A stretch of DNA of 64,000 bases from NCBI RefSeq assembly GCF_031202265.1, contig NZ_CP100604.1:3454501-3518500 (forward strand), in the 5' to 3' direction. The notes under the pieces were generated by a model. It had not been told where the DNA came from. It did no database searches and was given only the letters and a program-made list of their open reading frames with translations. The stretch is from Bradyrhizobium sp. Ash2021. GTDB lineage: Bacteria > Pseudomonadota > Alphaproteobacteria > Rhizobiales > Xanthobacteraceae. Positions 9,653 through 19,482 of the stretch are shown piece after piece; position 1 is the stretch's first letter; every line of letters starts with the position of its first letter. The position numbers and the translations under genes were made by a program.

Positions 9653-11404
9653 TTAGCTCCCCGTCCGCCTTGCGCCTTGAAGCGGATCGGCGCGCAGCGT
9701 GCCGAAGAATTTTTCGACCTCGCGGGACAGTGTCGCCGCCGTCGCGGTCAATTCGCTCGATACCGCCAGCACTGATTCGGCGGCCGTAGAGGTCTGGCTC
9801 ATGGCATCGCGGAGCGAGCCGATGTTGACGACCAGGGTGCCATTGCCCTGCGCGGCCATCTGCGCATTCACCGAAATCTCGCGGGTGGCGGCGTCCTGCT
9901 GCCCCACGGCGCCGGCAATATTCGACGTCACCGTGTTGATCTCGCGCACGGCGTTGCCGATCTCGCGGACAGCCTCGACCGAGGTCCGGGTCGATTCCTG
10001 GATCGTGCTGACGTTCTGGCCGATCTCGGCGGTCGCTTTCGCGGTCTGTCCGGCCAGCGCCTTGACCTCGTGCGCCACGACCGCGAAACCGCGCCCGGCT
10101 TCGCCGGCGCGCGCGGCTTCGATGGTCGCGTTCAGCGCCAGCAGGTTGGTTTGCTCGGCGATCGCCTGGATCAGGCTGAGCACGCCGTCGATGCGCTGGG
10201 TGGCCGCGGCAAGGCCCTCGATTTCGGCGATCGATTTGTCGGTGCGCTGGCCCGCCTGCTCGACGGCGCCGGCGGATTGACGGACTTGCCGGCCGATCTC
10301 CTGAACCGAGGTGGAGAGTTCTTCTGCGGCGCTGGCGACGGCGGAAACGTTGCTGGCAGCTTGCTCGGTCGCGCCGGAGGCGGCGACGGCGCGTCCGCTG
10401 GCGTCGGCTGAGACGCTGGCAATGGTCTCGGCGGTGGCCCGCATCAACGTTGCATTGTCGGTCACTGCGCGCAGCACGCCTCCGATCGCTTCCCGGAACG
10501 CGTCGACCGAGGATTCGATGTGCTTGGCGCGCTCTTCGCGGGCCTTGGAGTCCTCGACCACCTGCGAGTTGAGGTTGCGGTTACGGTCCATCGCTTCCTT
10601 GAAGATCTGAATCGCGCGCGCCAGCGCGCCGATCTCGTCGGCACGTCTGGTGTGGGGGACCTCGACGTTTTCGTCGCCTTCGGCGACGCGCTTGATGGTG
10701 GCTGTGATGACCGACAACGGACGCGCGACCGAACGGAAGATGATCAGCACGCCGATGACGACCACGACCATCGCCAGCACGCCGAGACAGGTCAGCACAA
10801 AGGCCATGGTGTGGTTGATGTCGGTCTGCTGCGCCAGCTTCTTGCTGCGTTCGGCGTAGACCTTGGAGAGCGCCTCGAGATCCTTGTTCAGCGCCGAGCG
10901 CACTTCACGATTGGCATCATTGTCGCCCCATTCGCGGCCGGCCGCAGCACTGATCTCGACTCCGCGGCGAACCAGCTCTTTCCGGAAGTCGACGAACTGT
11001 TCGATCCGCTTCTTGAAGGTGGCGAACTGCTGGGCGTCATCGGCCTGGACGAGTGATTGCCAGCTTGCGACGACCGCGAGAATCCGTTCGTTGAACTTGA
11101 GCAGCCCTTCGCCGTATTTCTTTACGACGGCCGGGTCGGTCGACATATAGACGCCGCGAGATTCCATCACGACGGCATAGACCAGCGAATTGATGCGTTC
11201 GACGTTCAGCGCCGCGCGGCTGGCGGTGTCGACCGCCTCCATGAGTTCTGCGCTGCGGCGGGTATTGTAGTCGGACAGCGCGGTGATGGCGGCGGTGAGC
11301 ACCGCGAACAACGCAAAGATCGAATACAGCCTGGCTGCGAGCGAAAACCGGGACGCCGCGGCGGCGACAGGGCTGGGACCGGAGGATTTCATGAGTTCGG
11401 CCAT
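9653..11404 (-). CDS. Methyl-accepting chemotaxis protein
   Basis: An inner-membrane chemoreceptor of 583 aa. It has an N-terminal membrane segment (about residues 20-40), a helical periplasmic sensor of the four-helix type (about 45-185), a second membrane segment (about 195-220), a HAMP linker, and the cytoplasmic signalling domain with the conserved hairpin tip around [19 protein letters not shown]. It would control a CheA kinase by ligand binding. The ATG at 11404 is preferred over an earlier in-frame start because GGAGAG lies just upstream. It is divergent from eutB; a role in sensing ethanolamine is possible but only a guess from position. Confidence 0.9.
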   Translation of the reverse strand: MAELMKSSGPSPVAAAASRFSLAARLYSIFALFAVLTAAITALSDYNTRRSAELMEAVDTASRAALNVERINSLVYAVVMESRGVYMSTDPAVVKKYGEGLLKFNERILAVVASWQSLVQADDAQQFATFKKRIEQFVDFRKELVRRGVEISAAAGREWGDNDANREVRSALNKDLEALSKVYAERSKKLAQQTDINHTMAFVLTCLGVLAMVVVVIGVLIIFRSVARPLSVITATIKRVAEGDENVEVPHTRRADEIGALARAIQIFKEAMDRNRNLNSQVVEDSKAREERAKHIESSVDAFREAIGGVLRAVTDNATLMRATAETIASVSADASGRAVAASGATEQAASNVSAVASAAEELSTSVQEIGRQVRQSAGAVEQAGQRTDKSIAEIEGLAAATQRIDGVLSLIQAIAEQTNLLALNATIEAARAGEAGRGFAVVAHEVKALAGQTAKATAEIGQNVSTIQESTRTSVEAVREIGNAVREINTVTSNIAGAVGQQDAATREISVNAQMAAQGNGTLVVNIGSLRDAMSQTSTAAESVLAVSSELTATAATLSREVEKFFGTLRADPLQGARRTGS

Positions 11405-11717
11405 AACGGCTCTCCAAAGAGGCCGGTGAGTTCCGTCGGCCGTCAAAAATTATGCTTAACTTGAATGGATTATTTCTTAACGCGCGAAGTTCGCTGCACT
11501 GCAACCGTGGAATAAATATATAATAAAATCAAATAGTTGCGTTGCTGTAAACTATTGGTATACAAAATAATTGGTCTGCTGTGACCAGAGGGCGCACCTT
11601 TTGGGACCGGGGGCACCAACGATCTGATGGCGATTTCTTCGCTTCCAGTCGGCGAGGGCCATCGTGAAATGATAGCTTGGCGATGCCCATTTCGACGCAG
11701 ATGGGCCCGGAGCCGCC
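11405..11717. other. Divergent AT-rich intergenic region, chemoreceptor/eutB
   Basis: This 313-bp gap between divergent genes is clearly AT-richer than its surroundings, with runs such as ATAAATATATAATAAAATC. A partial palindrome TTGGTATACAAAA near 11555 resembles operators of GntR-type regulators, but no such regulator is encoded nearby. No gene is seen. It should hold the promoters of both flanking genes. Confidence 0.5.
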
Positions 11718-13100
11718 ATGGTCTATCGCCAAGCCATCGATGCCACCAGTTACCTGTTCAATGACCTGCGCGATTTGCTCGCCAGGGCCACGCCGCCGCG
11801 GTCCGGCGATCGCCTGGCCGGGATCGCCGCGGACAGCGCCGAGCAGATGATCGCGGCGCGGATGGCGCTCGCCAATGTCCCGCTCAAGCAGTTCCTGAGT
11901 GAAACCGTCGTGCCCTACGAGGACGACGAAGTCACCCGCCTGATCGTCGATACCCACGACGCCGCGAGCTTTGCGGCGATATCGTCGCTGACCGTGGGCG
12001 CTTTCCGCGATTGGCTGTTGTCCGATGCCGCGACCACGGAGGTGCTGCGCGAGCTGTCGCGCGCGATCACGCCGGAAATGGCGGCGGCGGTTTCAAAACT
12101 GATGCGCAATCAGGATATGATCCTGGTCGCGAAAAAATGCCAGGTGACGACCCGCTTCCGCAACACCATCGGCCTCGCTGGGCGGATGAGCGTGCGGCTG
12201 CAGCCCAATCATCCCTTCGACGACATCAAGGGCATTACCGCCTCCATCCTCGACGGCATCCTGCTCGGATCGGGCGACGCCTGTATCGGCATCAACCCGG
12301 CGAGCGACGATCCCAAGGTGATCGGCGAATTGCTGCGGCTGCTCGACGGCATCATCGCGCGGCTGGAGGTGCCGACCCAGGGCTGCGTGCTGACCCATGT
12401 CACCACCACGCTCGGATTGATCGGGCAGGGCGTGCCGGTCGATCTGGTGTTCCAGTCGATTGCCGGGACGGAAGCGGCCAACCGAAGTTTCGGGGTCGAC
12501 CTGGCGCTGCTGCGTGAAGCGCGGGAGGCGGGGCTGGCGCTGCGCCGCGGCACCGTCGGCGACAATGTGATGTATTTCGAGACCGGGCAGGGCTCGGCGC
12601 TCTCGGCCAACGCCCATCACAATGTCGATCAGCAGACCGTGGAGGCCCGGGCCTACGCGGTGGCGCGCGCGTTCGATCCGCTGCTGGTCAACAGCGTGGT
12701 CGGCTTCATCGGGCCGGAATATCTCTATGACGGCAAGGAGATCATCCGCGCCGGGCTGGAGGATCACTTTTGCGGCAAGCTGCTCGGCCTGCCGCTCGGC
12801 GTCGACGTTTGCTACACCAACCACGCCGAAGCCGACCAGGACGACATGGACAATCTCCTGACGCTGCTGGCCGCCGCCGGCGTGACCTTCATCATGGGGG
12901 TGCCGGGCGCCGACGACGTCATGCTGAACTATCAATCCACCTCGTTTCACGATGCGCTTTACGTCCGCGACCTCTTTGGCCTGAAGCGGGCGCCCGAGTT
13001 CGACGATTGGCTGCTCCGCAGCGGTCTGGCCGGCAGAGACTTTCGCCTTGCCTCCGATCCAGGCCTGCTGCCCGAATTTGCCTCGAGATTGATTGCGTAA
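11718..13100 (+). CDS. eutB: Ethanolamine ammonia-lyase large subunit
   Basis: EutB (460 aa, usual length) forms the TIM-barrel catalytic subunit of the adenosylcobalamin-dependent enzyme that splits ethanolamine into acetaldehyde and ammonia. The N-terminus (YRQAIDATSYLFNDLRDLLA) and the segments LAGRMSVRLQPNHPFDD and NPASDDP match the family closely. The light-chain gene eutC is not adjacent: hpnP lies between them (13248-14837). No microcompartment shell genes or reactivase are visible, so this is a free-standing two-subunit enzyme as in many soil bacteria. No cobalamin riboswitch is apparent upstream. Confidence 0.93.
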   Translation: MVYRQAIDATSYLFNDLRDLLARATPPRSGDRLAGIAADSAEQMIAARMALANVPLKQFLSETVVPYEDDEVTRLIVDTHDAASFAAISSLTVGAFRDWLLSDAATTEVLRELSRAITPEMAAAVSKLMRNQDMILVAKKCQVTTRFRNTIGLAGRMSVRLQPNHPFDDIKGITASILDGILLGSGDACIGINPASDDPKVIGELLRLLDGIIARLEVPTQGCVLTHVTTTLGLIGQGVPVDLVFQSIAGTEAANRSFGVDLALLREAREAGLALRRGTVGDNVMYFETGQGSALSANAHHNVDQQTVEARAYAVARAFDPLLVNSVVGFIGPEYLYDGKEIIRAGLEDHFCGKLLGLPLGVDVCYTNHAEADQDDMDNLLTLLAAAGVTFIMGVPGADDVMLNYQSTSFHDALYVRDLFGLKRAPEFDDWLLRSGLAGRDFRLASDPGLLPEFASRLIA

Positions 13101-13247
13101 GCGCGGTCCGCGGCGGGTCTTTCCGCGCGACCATTGAACCGTCCGGACGTTAGCCCGCGTCATAATGTTGAAGAATTTCTGGCCCAGCCTGTCAACCCGT
13201 GGTTAAATTTGCTGGTTTCGTCCGAGGACGTTTGCGAGGACGTTTGA

Positions 13248-14837
13248 ATGAGAGCTGAGGGCATTGAGACGGTACGGCGCATTCTGTGTGTCTTCCCGCG
13301 CTATACGTCTTCTTTTGGTACTTTCGAACACGCCTATCCCCTGACCGACGGCGTTCAGGCTTTCATGCCGCCGCAGGGGCTGCTGCTGATCGCAGCCTAT
13401 CTCCCGGCCAACTGGCCGGTCCGGTTCATTGACGAGAACATCCGCCCCGCGACCAGTGAAGACTTCGAATGGGCCGAAGCGGTGTTCGTCAGCGGCATGC
13501 ACATCCAGCGCCAGCAGATGAACGATATCTGCCGCCGCGCGCATGCGTTCGATCTCGCGGTCGCGATCGGCGGGCCGTCGGTCAGCGCATGCCCGGATTA
13601 CTATCCGTCGTTCGACTATCTCCATGTCGGCGAACTCGGCGACGCGACCAATGAGCTGATCGCGCGGCTGGCGCGCGACACGTCGCGTCCGGAGCAGCAG
13701 GTGGTGCTGAAGACCGCCGATCGCGTTGAGATGAGCGACTTTCCGATTCCGGCCTATGAGCTGGCGGAGACCAGGAAATATCTCCTCGGCAGCATCCAGT
13801 ATTCGAGCGGCTGTCCCTACCAGTGCGAATTCTGCGACATCCCCGGTCTCTACGGCCGCAATCCGCGCCTCAAGACGCCGCAGCAGATCATCGCCGAGCT
13901 CGACAAGCTGCGCGAATGCGGCATGACCGACACGGTGTATTTCGTCGACGACAATTTCATCGGCAACCGCAAGGCGGCGCTGGATCTGTTGCCGCACCTC
14001 ATCGAATGGCAGAAGAAAACCGGCTACATCACGCGGCTTGCCTGCGAGGCGACCCTCAACATCGCCAAGCGGCCGGAAATCCTCGATAAGATGCGCGAGG
14101 CCTTCTTCGTCACGGTGTTCTGCGGCATCGAGACCCCGGATCCCGACGCGCTGAAGGCGATGCACAAGGACCACAACATGATGGTCCCGATCCTCGAGGG
14201 CATCCACACCATCAACTCCTACGGCATGGAAGTCGTCTCCGGCATCATCATGGGGCTCGACACCGACAAGCCGGAGACCGGCGATGCGCTGCTCGCCTTT
14301 GTCGATGAATCCCGGATTCCGCTGCTGACGATCAATCTGCTGCAGGCGCTGCCGAAGACGCCGTTGTGGGACCGACTCGAGCGAGAGGGCCGTCTGATCT
14401 CGGAAGATGAAGACCGCGATTCCAATGTCGACTTCCTGCTACCCTATGAGGATGTCGTCAGCTCCTGGAAAAGGTGCATGGAGACCGCCTACGAGCCGGC
14501 GAAGCTGTTCGCGCGCTACGAGTACCAGTGCAACTACACCTATACAAACCGGCTGAAAGTGCCTGTCAGCCCGGAAATGAAAAGTTGGCGCAACATCCGG
14601 CGCGGTCTGATCATGCTGCGCAACATCGTCTGGAAAGTCGGCGTGCTCGGCGATTACAAGAAGGTGTTCTGGAAGTTTGCGTTTGGTCGGCTGCGGCGCG
14701 GCGACATCGAAGGCCTGATCGGATCGTCGATGATTGCGCATCATCTGATCGTGTTTGCGCGCGCAGCTACCAGCGGCCAGCAGAGCGCCTCGAACTATTC
14801 GATCCGGCTGCGCGAGGCCTCGGTTCCGGCCGAATGA
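13248..14837 (+). CDS. hpnP: Hopanoid C-2 methylase (B12-binding radical SAM)
   Basis: HpnP adds a methyl group at C-2 of hopanoids, giving 2-methylhopanoids. The 529-aa protein has an N-terminal cobalamin-binding-like domain (about residues 1-150; [17 protein letters not shown] is typical of HpnP), then a radical SAM domain with the iron-sulfur motif C189-x3-C193-x2-C196, and a C-terminal helical part rich in basic residues. It is distinct from HpnJ, a different hopanoid radical SAM enzyme. The start ATG follows GAGG at moderate spacing. It lies between eutB and eutC with only 7 bp to eutC, so the three genes are probably co-transcribed. In Rhodopseudomonas palustris hpnP is reported to be under EcfG control; no perfect EcfG site is seen in the 147-bp gap here. 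Confidence 0.92.
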   Translation: MRAEGIETVRRILCVFPRYTSSFGTFEHAYPLTDGVQAFMPPQGLLLIAAYLPANWPVRFIDENIRPATSEDFEWAEAVFVSGMHIQRQQMNDICRRAHAFDLAVAIGGPSVSACPDYYPSFDYLHVGELGDATNELIARLARDTSRPEQQVVLKTADRVEMSDFPIPAYELAETRKYLLGSIQYSSGCPYQCEFCDIPGLYGRNPRLKTPQQIIAELDKLRECGMTDTVYFVDDNFIGNRKAALDLLPHLIEWQKKTGYITRLACEATLNIAKRPEILDKMREAFFVTVFCGIETPDPDALKAMHKDHNMMVPILEGIHTINSYGMEVVSGIIMGLDTDKPETGDALLAFVDESRIPLLTINLLQALPKTPLWDRLEREGRLISEDEDRDSNVDFLLPYEDVVSSWKRCMETAYEPAKLFARYEYQCNYTYTNRLKVPVSPEMKSWRNIRRGLIMLRNIVWKVGVLGDYKKVFWKFAFGRLRRGDIEGLIGSSMIAHHLIVFARAATSGQQSASNYSIRLREASVPAE

Positions 14838-14844
14838 TGCGAAC

Positions 14845-15624
14845 ATGAAGCCGCCGGCGCCATCGTCCGGTTCGCTTAAACTTCTGCGCGAGTTGACGCC
14901 GGCCCGGGTCGGGCTCGGCCGCACCGGCGCGAGCCTGCCGACCGCAGCGCTGCTCGGCTTTACCCTTGACCACGCGCGGGCGCGCGACGCCGTTCATGCC
15001 GCCTTCGATCATGCGGGGATTGTTGCCGGATTGAGCGGCCTCGGCCTGCAGCCGGTGCAGCTTGCCAGCCAGGCGCGCAACCGGCGCGATTATCTCCGCC
15101 GTCCCGACCTCGGACGCATGCTCGACGCGGCCTCCCGGAGCGAGCTTGCCGACCGCCGCGGCAAGATCGATCAGCTTGCGATCGTCATCGGTGACGGCCT
15201 GTCGCCCGCCGCCGTCAATATTCACGCGGTCGAACTGGTTCGCCATCTCGCGCCACGGTTGGCCGCGGCCGGCATTCCGATCGGCCATGCCGTGGTCGCG
15301 TCGGGCGCGCGCGTGGCGCTGGGCGACGAGATCGGCGCCATTCTCGGCGCAAGCATGATGGTGATGCTGATCGGCGAGCGGCCGGGCCTGTCCGCGCCCG
15401 ACAGCCTCGGGGCCTATCTGACCCATGCACCGCGGATTGGCCTCACCGACGCCGAGCGCAATTGCGTATCCAATATCCACGGCGCTGGGCTGAGTTACGA
15501 TGAAGCCGCCGCCAAGATCGCGTGGCTGGTGCGCGAGGGCCTGGCGCGGCGGATCACCGGTGTCGCGCTCAAAGATGAGAGCGCCAGTGGAACGGCTCAG
15601 CGAATCGCGACCGGCCAAAGCTAG
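14845..15624 (+). CDS. eutC: Ethanolamine ammonia-lyase small subunit
   Basis: EutC (259 aa) pairs with EutB and helps bind adenosylcobalamin. Family segments are LREFT-like [15 protein letters not shown] at the N-terminus, [12 protein letters not shown] (about 113) and [19 protein letters not shown] (about 175). The ATG at 14845 is chosen; upstream in-frame codons overlap hpnP and do not look like EutC. Only 7 bp separate it from hpnP. The TAG stop codon is the exact insertion point of an IS630-type element: without the element the reading frame would still meet TAG, so the protein is unchanged. Confidence 0.92.
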   Translation: MKPPAPSSGSLKLLRELTPARVGLGRTGASLPTAALLGFTLDHARARDAVHAAFDHAGIVAGLSGLGLQPVQLASQARNRRDYLRRPDLGRMLDAASRSELADRRGKIDQLAIVIGDGLSPAAVNIHAVELVRHLAPRLAAAGIPIGHAVVASGARVALGDEIGAILGASMMVMLIGERPGLSAPDSLGAYLTHAPRIGLTDAERNCVSNIHGAGLSYDEAAAKIAWLVREGLARRITGVALKDESASGTAQRIATGQS

Positions 15625-16741
15625 TACCCACTTTTCTTGGATCGTGAGTCGTGATTCAAGATATGGATGATACCCGAAGCAAGAGAAGTCCACCTTTCGA
15701 GGAAAGATCGCAAGGTGCTTGAGGCGTGTTGTCGCTCACCGGTGACGTTGCAGCGCGATTTGAAGCGGGCGCGGATAGTTCTGTTGGCGGCGGACGGGCG
15801 CAGCACCCGGTCGATCGCCAAGGAAGTTGGGGTCCAGCCGCGGATTGTCAGCCTTTGGCGGCATCGCTATGCCGACCATGGCCTTGAAGGGCTGCAAGAC
15901 AAGCCGCGGCCCGGCAAGCAGCCGATTTATACGAAGACGACCGACAAGCGGATTCTGAAGCTGCTGGATAAGCCGCCCCCGCAAGGGTTTGCGCGCTGGA
16001 CCGGCCCTCTGCTGGCCGAGGCGCTGGGCGATGTTGACGTCCAATATGTCTGGCGGTTCCTGCGCAGCCACAAGATTGACCTCGCGGCTCGCAAGTCCTG
16101 GTGCGAGAGCACCGACCCGAACTTTACGGCCAAAGCCGCCGATGTTGTTGGCCTCTACGTCGCCCCGCCCGCGAAGGCCATTGTGCTGTGCGTGGACGAG
16201 AAGCCCTCGATCCAGGCTTTGGAGCGAGCGCAGGGTTATCTGAAGTTGCCCAATGGCCGCGCCTTGACCGGCCAGAGCCACGATTACAAGCGGCATGGCA
16301 CCACAACATTGTTTGCGGCGCTCGAAGTCGCCACCGGAAAGATCATCGCAACGCATTCAAAACGCCGTCGTCGCGTCGAGTTTCTCGACTTCATGAACAG
16401 CCTCACCGCGGCCTTTCCGGGCCGAAAGCTTCACGTCATCCTCGACAACCTCAACACCCACAAGAAAAACGAGCATTGGCTCAAGGCCCACCCCAACGTG
16501 CAATTTCATTTCACGCCGACAAGTGCGTCCTGGCTCAATCAGGTCGAGGTATGGTTTTCGATCTTGCAGGGGCAGTCGCTTAGCGGCACCTCCTTCACAA
16601 GCCTCAAGCAGCTTCAGGAACACATCGATGCCTACGTCAACGCGTACAACGACAAAGCCGAGCCCTTCGTCTGGACCAAGAAAAAGGTCCGTCAACGCCG
16701 TTTCAAAGGCCGCCGTATCACTCAGCTCTGATTCCGGGTAC
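15624..16741 (+). mobile_element. IS630-family insertion sequence, full length
   Basis: The element is about 1118 bp. Its ends are short inverted repeats GTACCC and GGGTAC, and it is flanked by a TA duplication (15622-15623 and 16742-16743), the hallmark of IS630/Tc1-type insertion. It carries one intact transposase gene. The rebuilt empty site reads AGC-TAG-GGC, meaning insertion into the TA of a CTAG sequence that was the eutC stop codon. Confidence 0.85.
15667..16731 (+). CDS. IS630-family transposase
   Basis: A 354-aa DDE transposase that moves its own element by cut and paste at TA sites. The N-terminal half has a helix-turn-helix (about residues 25-60, STRSIAKEVGVQPRIVSLWR); the catalytic acids are visible in VLCVDEKPS (about 175), VILDNLNTHK (about 258) and WLNQVEVWF (about 290). 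The frame is intact and of normal length, so the element may still be active. Confidence 0.93.
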   Translation: MIPEAREVHLSRKDRKVLEACCRSPVTLQRDLKRARIVLLAADGRSTRSIAKEVGVQPRIVSLWRHRYADHGLEGLQDKPRPGKQPIYTKTTDKRILKLLDKPPPQGFARWTGPLLAEALGDVDVQYVWRFLRSHKIDLAARKSWCESTDPNFTAKAADVVGLYVAPPAKAIVLCVDEKPSIQALERAQGYLKLPNGRALTGQSHDYKRHGTTTLFAALEVATGKIIATHSKRRRRVEFLDFMNSLTAAFPGRKLHVILDNLNTHKKNEHWLKAHPNVQFHFTPTSASWLNQVEVWFSILQGQSLSGTSFTSLKQLQEHIDAYVNAYNDKAEPFVWTKKKVRQRRFKGRRITQL

Positions 16742-16743
16742 TA

Positions 16744-17052
16744 GGGCACAATCCCGGCCCGCCGGCGCAAACCGGACAAGGATTTCCGGAACAGGCCAGC
16801 CTGAAGCGCACAAATGCGCGATGCGCACTCTCGTGTGACAAATCAGATACTTAATATCGGTTATCGGCATCGGCGTACGGATTTGACGTCGCCCCTGCGC
16901 TTGCCGTATGCGGTTCGGCCCTGTAAAACGGCGGCGGTTAATTTACCGCGTGTTTTCAAGGGCTAGCGCCGATCGGTCAGAGCTGACAAAGCCTCATTCG
17001 CGCCCGGAACCCAAGCTAGACAATTTAAGCCGATGTGAGAACTGGACAGGGT
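16744..17052 (+). other. Non-coding leader before RND gene
   Basis: This 309-bp gap runs from the IS630 right end to the RND exporter-like gene. The first bases are the displaced 3' flank of eutC. The middle is locally AT-richer (around 16835-16865) and probably carries the promoter of the downstream gene. Two GGAAC words occur (near 16788 and 17000) but neither has CGTT at the right distance, so no EcfG site is claimed. No gene is seen. Confidence 0.4.
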
Positions 17053-19431
17053 ATGCTCGAAAAGAACTCCGAAAGTCAGGTCCACGTCGCAGCGACGGAG
17101 GAGCGGCCGGCCGGCGCCAGCATCGCCTTCGGGCTCGAGCGCATCGGGCTGATCGCGGTTCAGAAGCCGGTGCTGTCCTGCATCATTCTGGTGGCGCTGA
17201 TCATTGCGGCCCTTTTCGGCATCGATCGCATCAAGATCGACGATTCGCTGAGCCAGCTGTTCCGCTCCAATTCCAAGGACTACAAGCAATACGAGGCCGT
17301 GACCAAGCGCTTCCCGGCGACCGAATTCGACGTGCTGGTCGTGGTCGAAGGCAAGACGCTGCTGGCGCGCGACAACCTCGAGAAGATCCGTGACATGGTC
17401 ACCGACCTGCAACTGGTCGACGGCGTGCGCGGTCTGGTCTCGCTGTTTTCGGCGCGCCAGGCTCCGGCGCCCGGCAAGCTGCCGGCGGCGCTGTTTCCGC
17501 CGGAGCTGCCGGAGGGGGCTGCTTACGACAAATTCGTCGAGACCGTTAAGTCCAACGAGATCATCCGCGGCAAGCTGTTGTCCGAAGACGGCACGCTGGC
17601 GCTGGTCGTGCTCTCGCTCGAGCCGAATATCGTCGCCAGCAACAGCCTTACGAAGGCCGTCGGCGATATCAGGAAGATCATGGCCGACGATCTCTCGGGC
17701 AGTGGGCTCAACGCGCAGCTGTCCGGCGTTCCCGTCATGCAGCTCGAGATCCGCAACGCGGTCAAGCGCGACGGGCTGACCTACAACATTCTCGGCATTC
17801 TGGCCGGCTGCATCATCGCGATCATCTTCTTCCGCAAGATATCGTTCATGGTGGTTGCGGCGTTTCCGCCCATCATCGCGATCCTGCTCGCGCTCGGCGG
17901 CCTCGGCTGGGCCGGGTTCAATCTCAACATGTTCCTGAACGTGATGACGCCGCTGATCATGGTGATCAGCTTCTCGGACTCGATGCAGCTGACCTTTGCG
18001 GCGCGCGACCGGCTGATCGCGGGCCAGGACAAATACACCGCGTTCAGGAACGCCGTGATGGTTGTGGGGCCGGCCTGCGTGCTGACCCATGGCACCGCCG
18101 GCATCTCGTTCATCGCCCTGCAATTTTCGAATTCCGAGCTGATTCGCAAATTCGGCGAGGCGGGACTGGCCGCCACCATCATTGCGCTGATCGCGGTGCT
18201 GTCGCTGGTGCCGGTTTTCGGCGTGCTTCTGGTGCGCAACGAAAAGGTCTTTGCGGTGAAATTCCAGAGCGCCGACGCCGGCGTTCAGGCGCTGCGCAAT
18301 TTCTGCTACTGGATCGCGGTGCGCATGGTTAGCCGCCCCGGTGTGTTCAGCCTGATCGCGGTGATCGTCGTCGGCGGTCTCGGCATCATCTACGCCAATC
18401 TGGAGCCGCGCTATCGGCTCGCCGACCAGGTGCCGGACAAGCGGCAGGCGGTGGCGGCTTCAAGCCGCCTGGATGCCAAGCTCACGGGCGCCAATCCGGT
18501 CGATGTGCTGATCGAATTCCCCAAGGGCGCCTCGCTCTACGCGCCGGAAACCCTGAAGACGATCGCCGATGTCCATTCGATGGTCGAAACCGCGGCCGGC
18601 GTCGGCAACGTCTGGTCGCTGGAAACCTTGCGCCGCTGGCTCGCTGAAAAGGCCGGCAGTTCGGATGTCGCGACGCTGAAGGAATATGTCGGCGTGATTC
18701 CCGAACATCTGGTTCGGCGCTTTATCTCGGCCGATCAGGATGCGGTGGTGGTGTCGGGCCGGGTACCCGATCTGGATTCGAGCGAGCTGCTTCCCGTGGT
18801 GAATAAACTCGATTCCGCGCTCGACAAGGTGCGCGCCGAGCATCCCGGTTACGAGATCGCGGTCACCGGTCTGTCGGTGATCGCCGCGCGCAACAGCGCC
18901 AACATGATTGAAAAACTCAACCGCGGCCTGACCGTCGAATTCCTGCTGGTTGCGATCTTCATCGGCCTGGCGTTCCGCTCTGTGGTGGTGATGTTCTCCT
19001 GCATCCTGCCCGGCATTTTCCCGGTCGTGATGTCGGGCACCGTGCTGTGGCTGCTCGGCGAAGGGCTGCAATTCGCCAGCGTCGTGGCGCTGACCGTGTC
19101 GTTTGGCCTCGGCCTCAGCGCGACGATCCACTTCCTCAACCGCCTGCGGCTGGAGCGAAAGCCGGGCATCAGCGCGGAACTGGCGGTGGAGCGCGCCACC
19201 GTGCTGGTCGGTCCGGCACTGATCCTGACCACGGTGGTGCTGGCTTGCGGCCTCGTCGTAACGGTGTTTTCCGACCTGCCGTCGCTGCGCCTGTTCGGCT
19301 GGCTCAGCGCGTTCTCGATGATCGCAGCCCTCGTCGCCGACCTCTTCATCCTGCGGCCGACGTCGATGTTCCTGATCAATTTGTCGGAAAAGCTTCGCGG
19401 GACCGCAGGTCACGCGAAGCCGGCAGAGTAG
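17053..19431 (+). CDS. RND/MMPL superfamily transporter, HpnN-like
   Basis: An integral inner-membrane protein (792 aa) of the RND superfamily, MMPL type. A membrane segment at about residues 40-60 is followed by a periplasmic domain, a block of about five to six membrane helices (about 235-400), a second periplasmic domain, and a second helix block (about 620-785). It resembles the hopanoid transporter HpnN (29270) in layout but is shorter. Placement close to hpnC-hpnG suggests lipid or hopanoid traffic, but this is inference. The ATG at 17053 is favoured by GGACAGGG just upstream; a GTG at 17035 is possible. Confidence 0.85.
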   Translation: MLEKNSESQVHVAATEERPAGASIAFGLERIGLIAVQKPVLSCIILVALIIAALFGIDRIKIDDSLSQLFRSNSKDYKQYEAVTKRFPATEFDVLVVVEGKTLLARDNLEKIRDMVTDLQLVDGVRGLVSLFSARQAPAPGKLPAALFPPELPEGAAYDKFVETVKSNEIIRGKLLSEDGTLALVVLSLEPNIVASNSLTKAVGDIRKIMADDLSGSGLNAQLSGVPVMQLEIRNAVKRDGLTYNILGILAGCIIAIIFFRKISFMVVAAFPPIIAILLALGGLGWAGFNLNMFLNVMTPLIMVISFSDSMQLTFAARDRLIAGQDKYTAFRNAVMVVGPACVLTHGTAGISFIALQFSNSELIRKFGEAGLAATIIALIAVLSLVPVFGVLLVRNEKVFAVKFQSADAGVQALRNFCYWIAVRMVSRPGVFSLIAVIVVGGLGIIYANLEPRYRLADQVPDKRQAVAASSRLDAKLTGANPVDVLIEFPKGASLYAPETLKTIADVHSMVETAAGVGNVWSLETLRRWLAEKAGSSDVATLKEYVGVIPEHLVRRFISADQDAVVVSGRVPDLDSSELLPVVNKLDSALDKVRAEHPGYEIAVTGLSVIAARNSANMIEKLNRGLTVEFLLVAIFIGLAFRSVVVMFSCILPGIFPVVMSGTVLWLLGEGLQFASVVALTVSFGLGLSATIHFLNRLRLERKPGISAELAVERATVLVGPALILTTVVLACGLVVTVFSDLPSLRLFGWLSAFSMIAALVADLFILRPTSMFLINLSEKLRGTAGHAKPAE

Positions 19432-19456
19432 GTCTGGTGTTGAGTTGGGGTACCGG

Positions 19457-19482
19457 ACGAAGGGCTTAGATCAGCCCTTCGT
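19457..19482. terminator. Shared stem-loop between convergent genes
   Basis: A perfect 10-bp inverted repeat, ACGAAGGGCT and AGCCCTTCGT, around a 6-base loop. It overlaps the stop codon of the minus-strand gene at 19471 and follows the RND gene by 26 bp. There is no clear T-run, so it may work as a transcript-stabilising hairpin instead of a full intrinsic terminator. Confidence 0.6.

Noticed and set aside
11405..11717. Cobalamin riboswitch before eutB
   Set aside because: The region is AT-rich and lacks the conserved B12-box-like sequence and the paired arms expected.
13101..13247. EcfG promoter before hpnP
   Set aside because: The nearest word is TGAAC with no CGTT at 16 or 17 bases; not a match, even though hpnP is EcfG-controlled in Rhodopseudomonas.
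13203..14207. Minus-strand frame opposite hpnP
   Set aside because: No domain is seen, while hpnP with its radical SAM motif is certain.
13248..14837. Assignment of the radical SAM gene as hpnJ
   Set aside because: The N-terminal segment with [10 protein letters not shown] and the length of 529 aa fit HpnP; HpnJ has a different N-terminus and is usually found with hpnI and hpnK.
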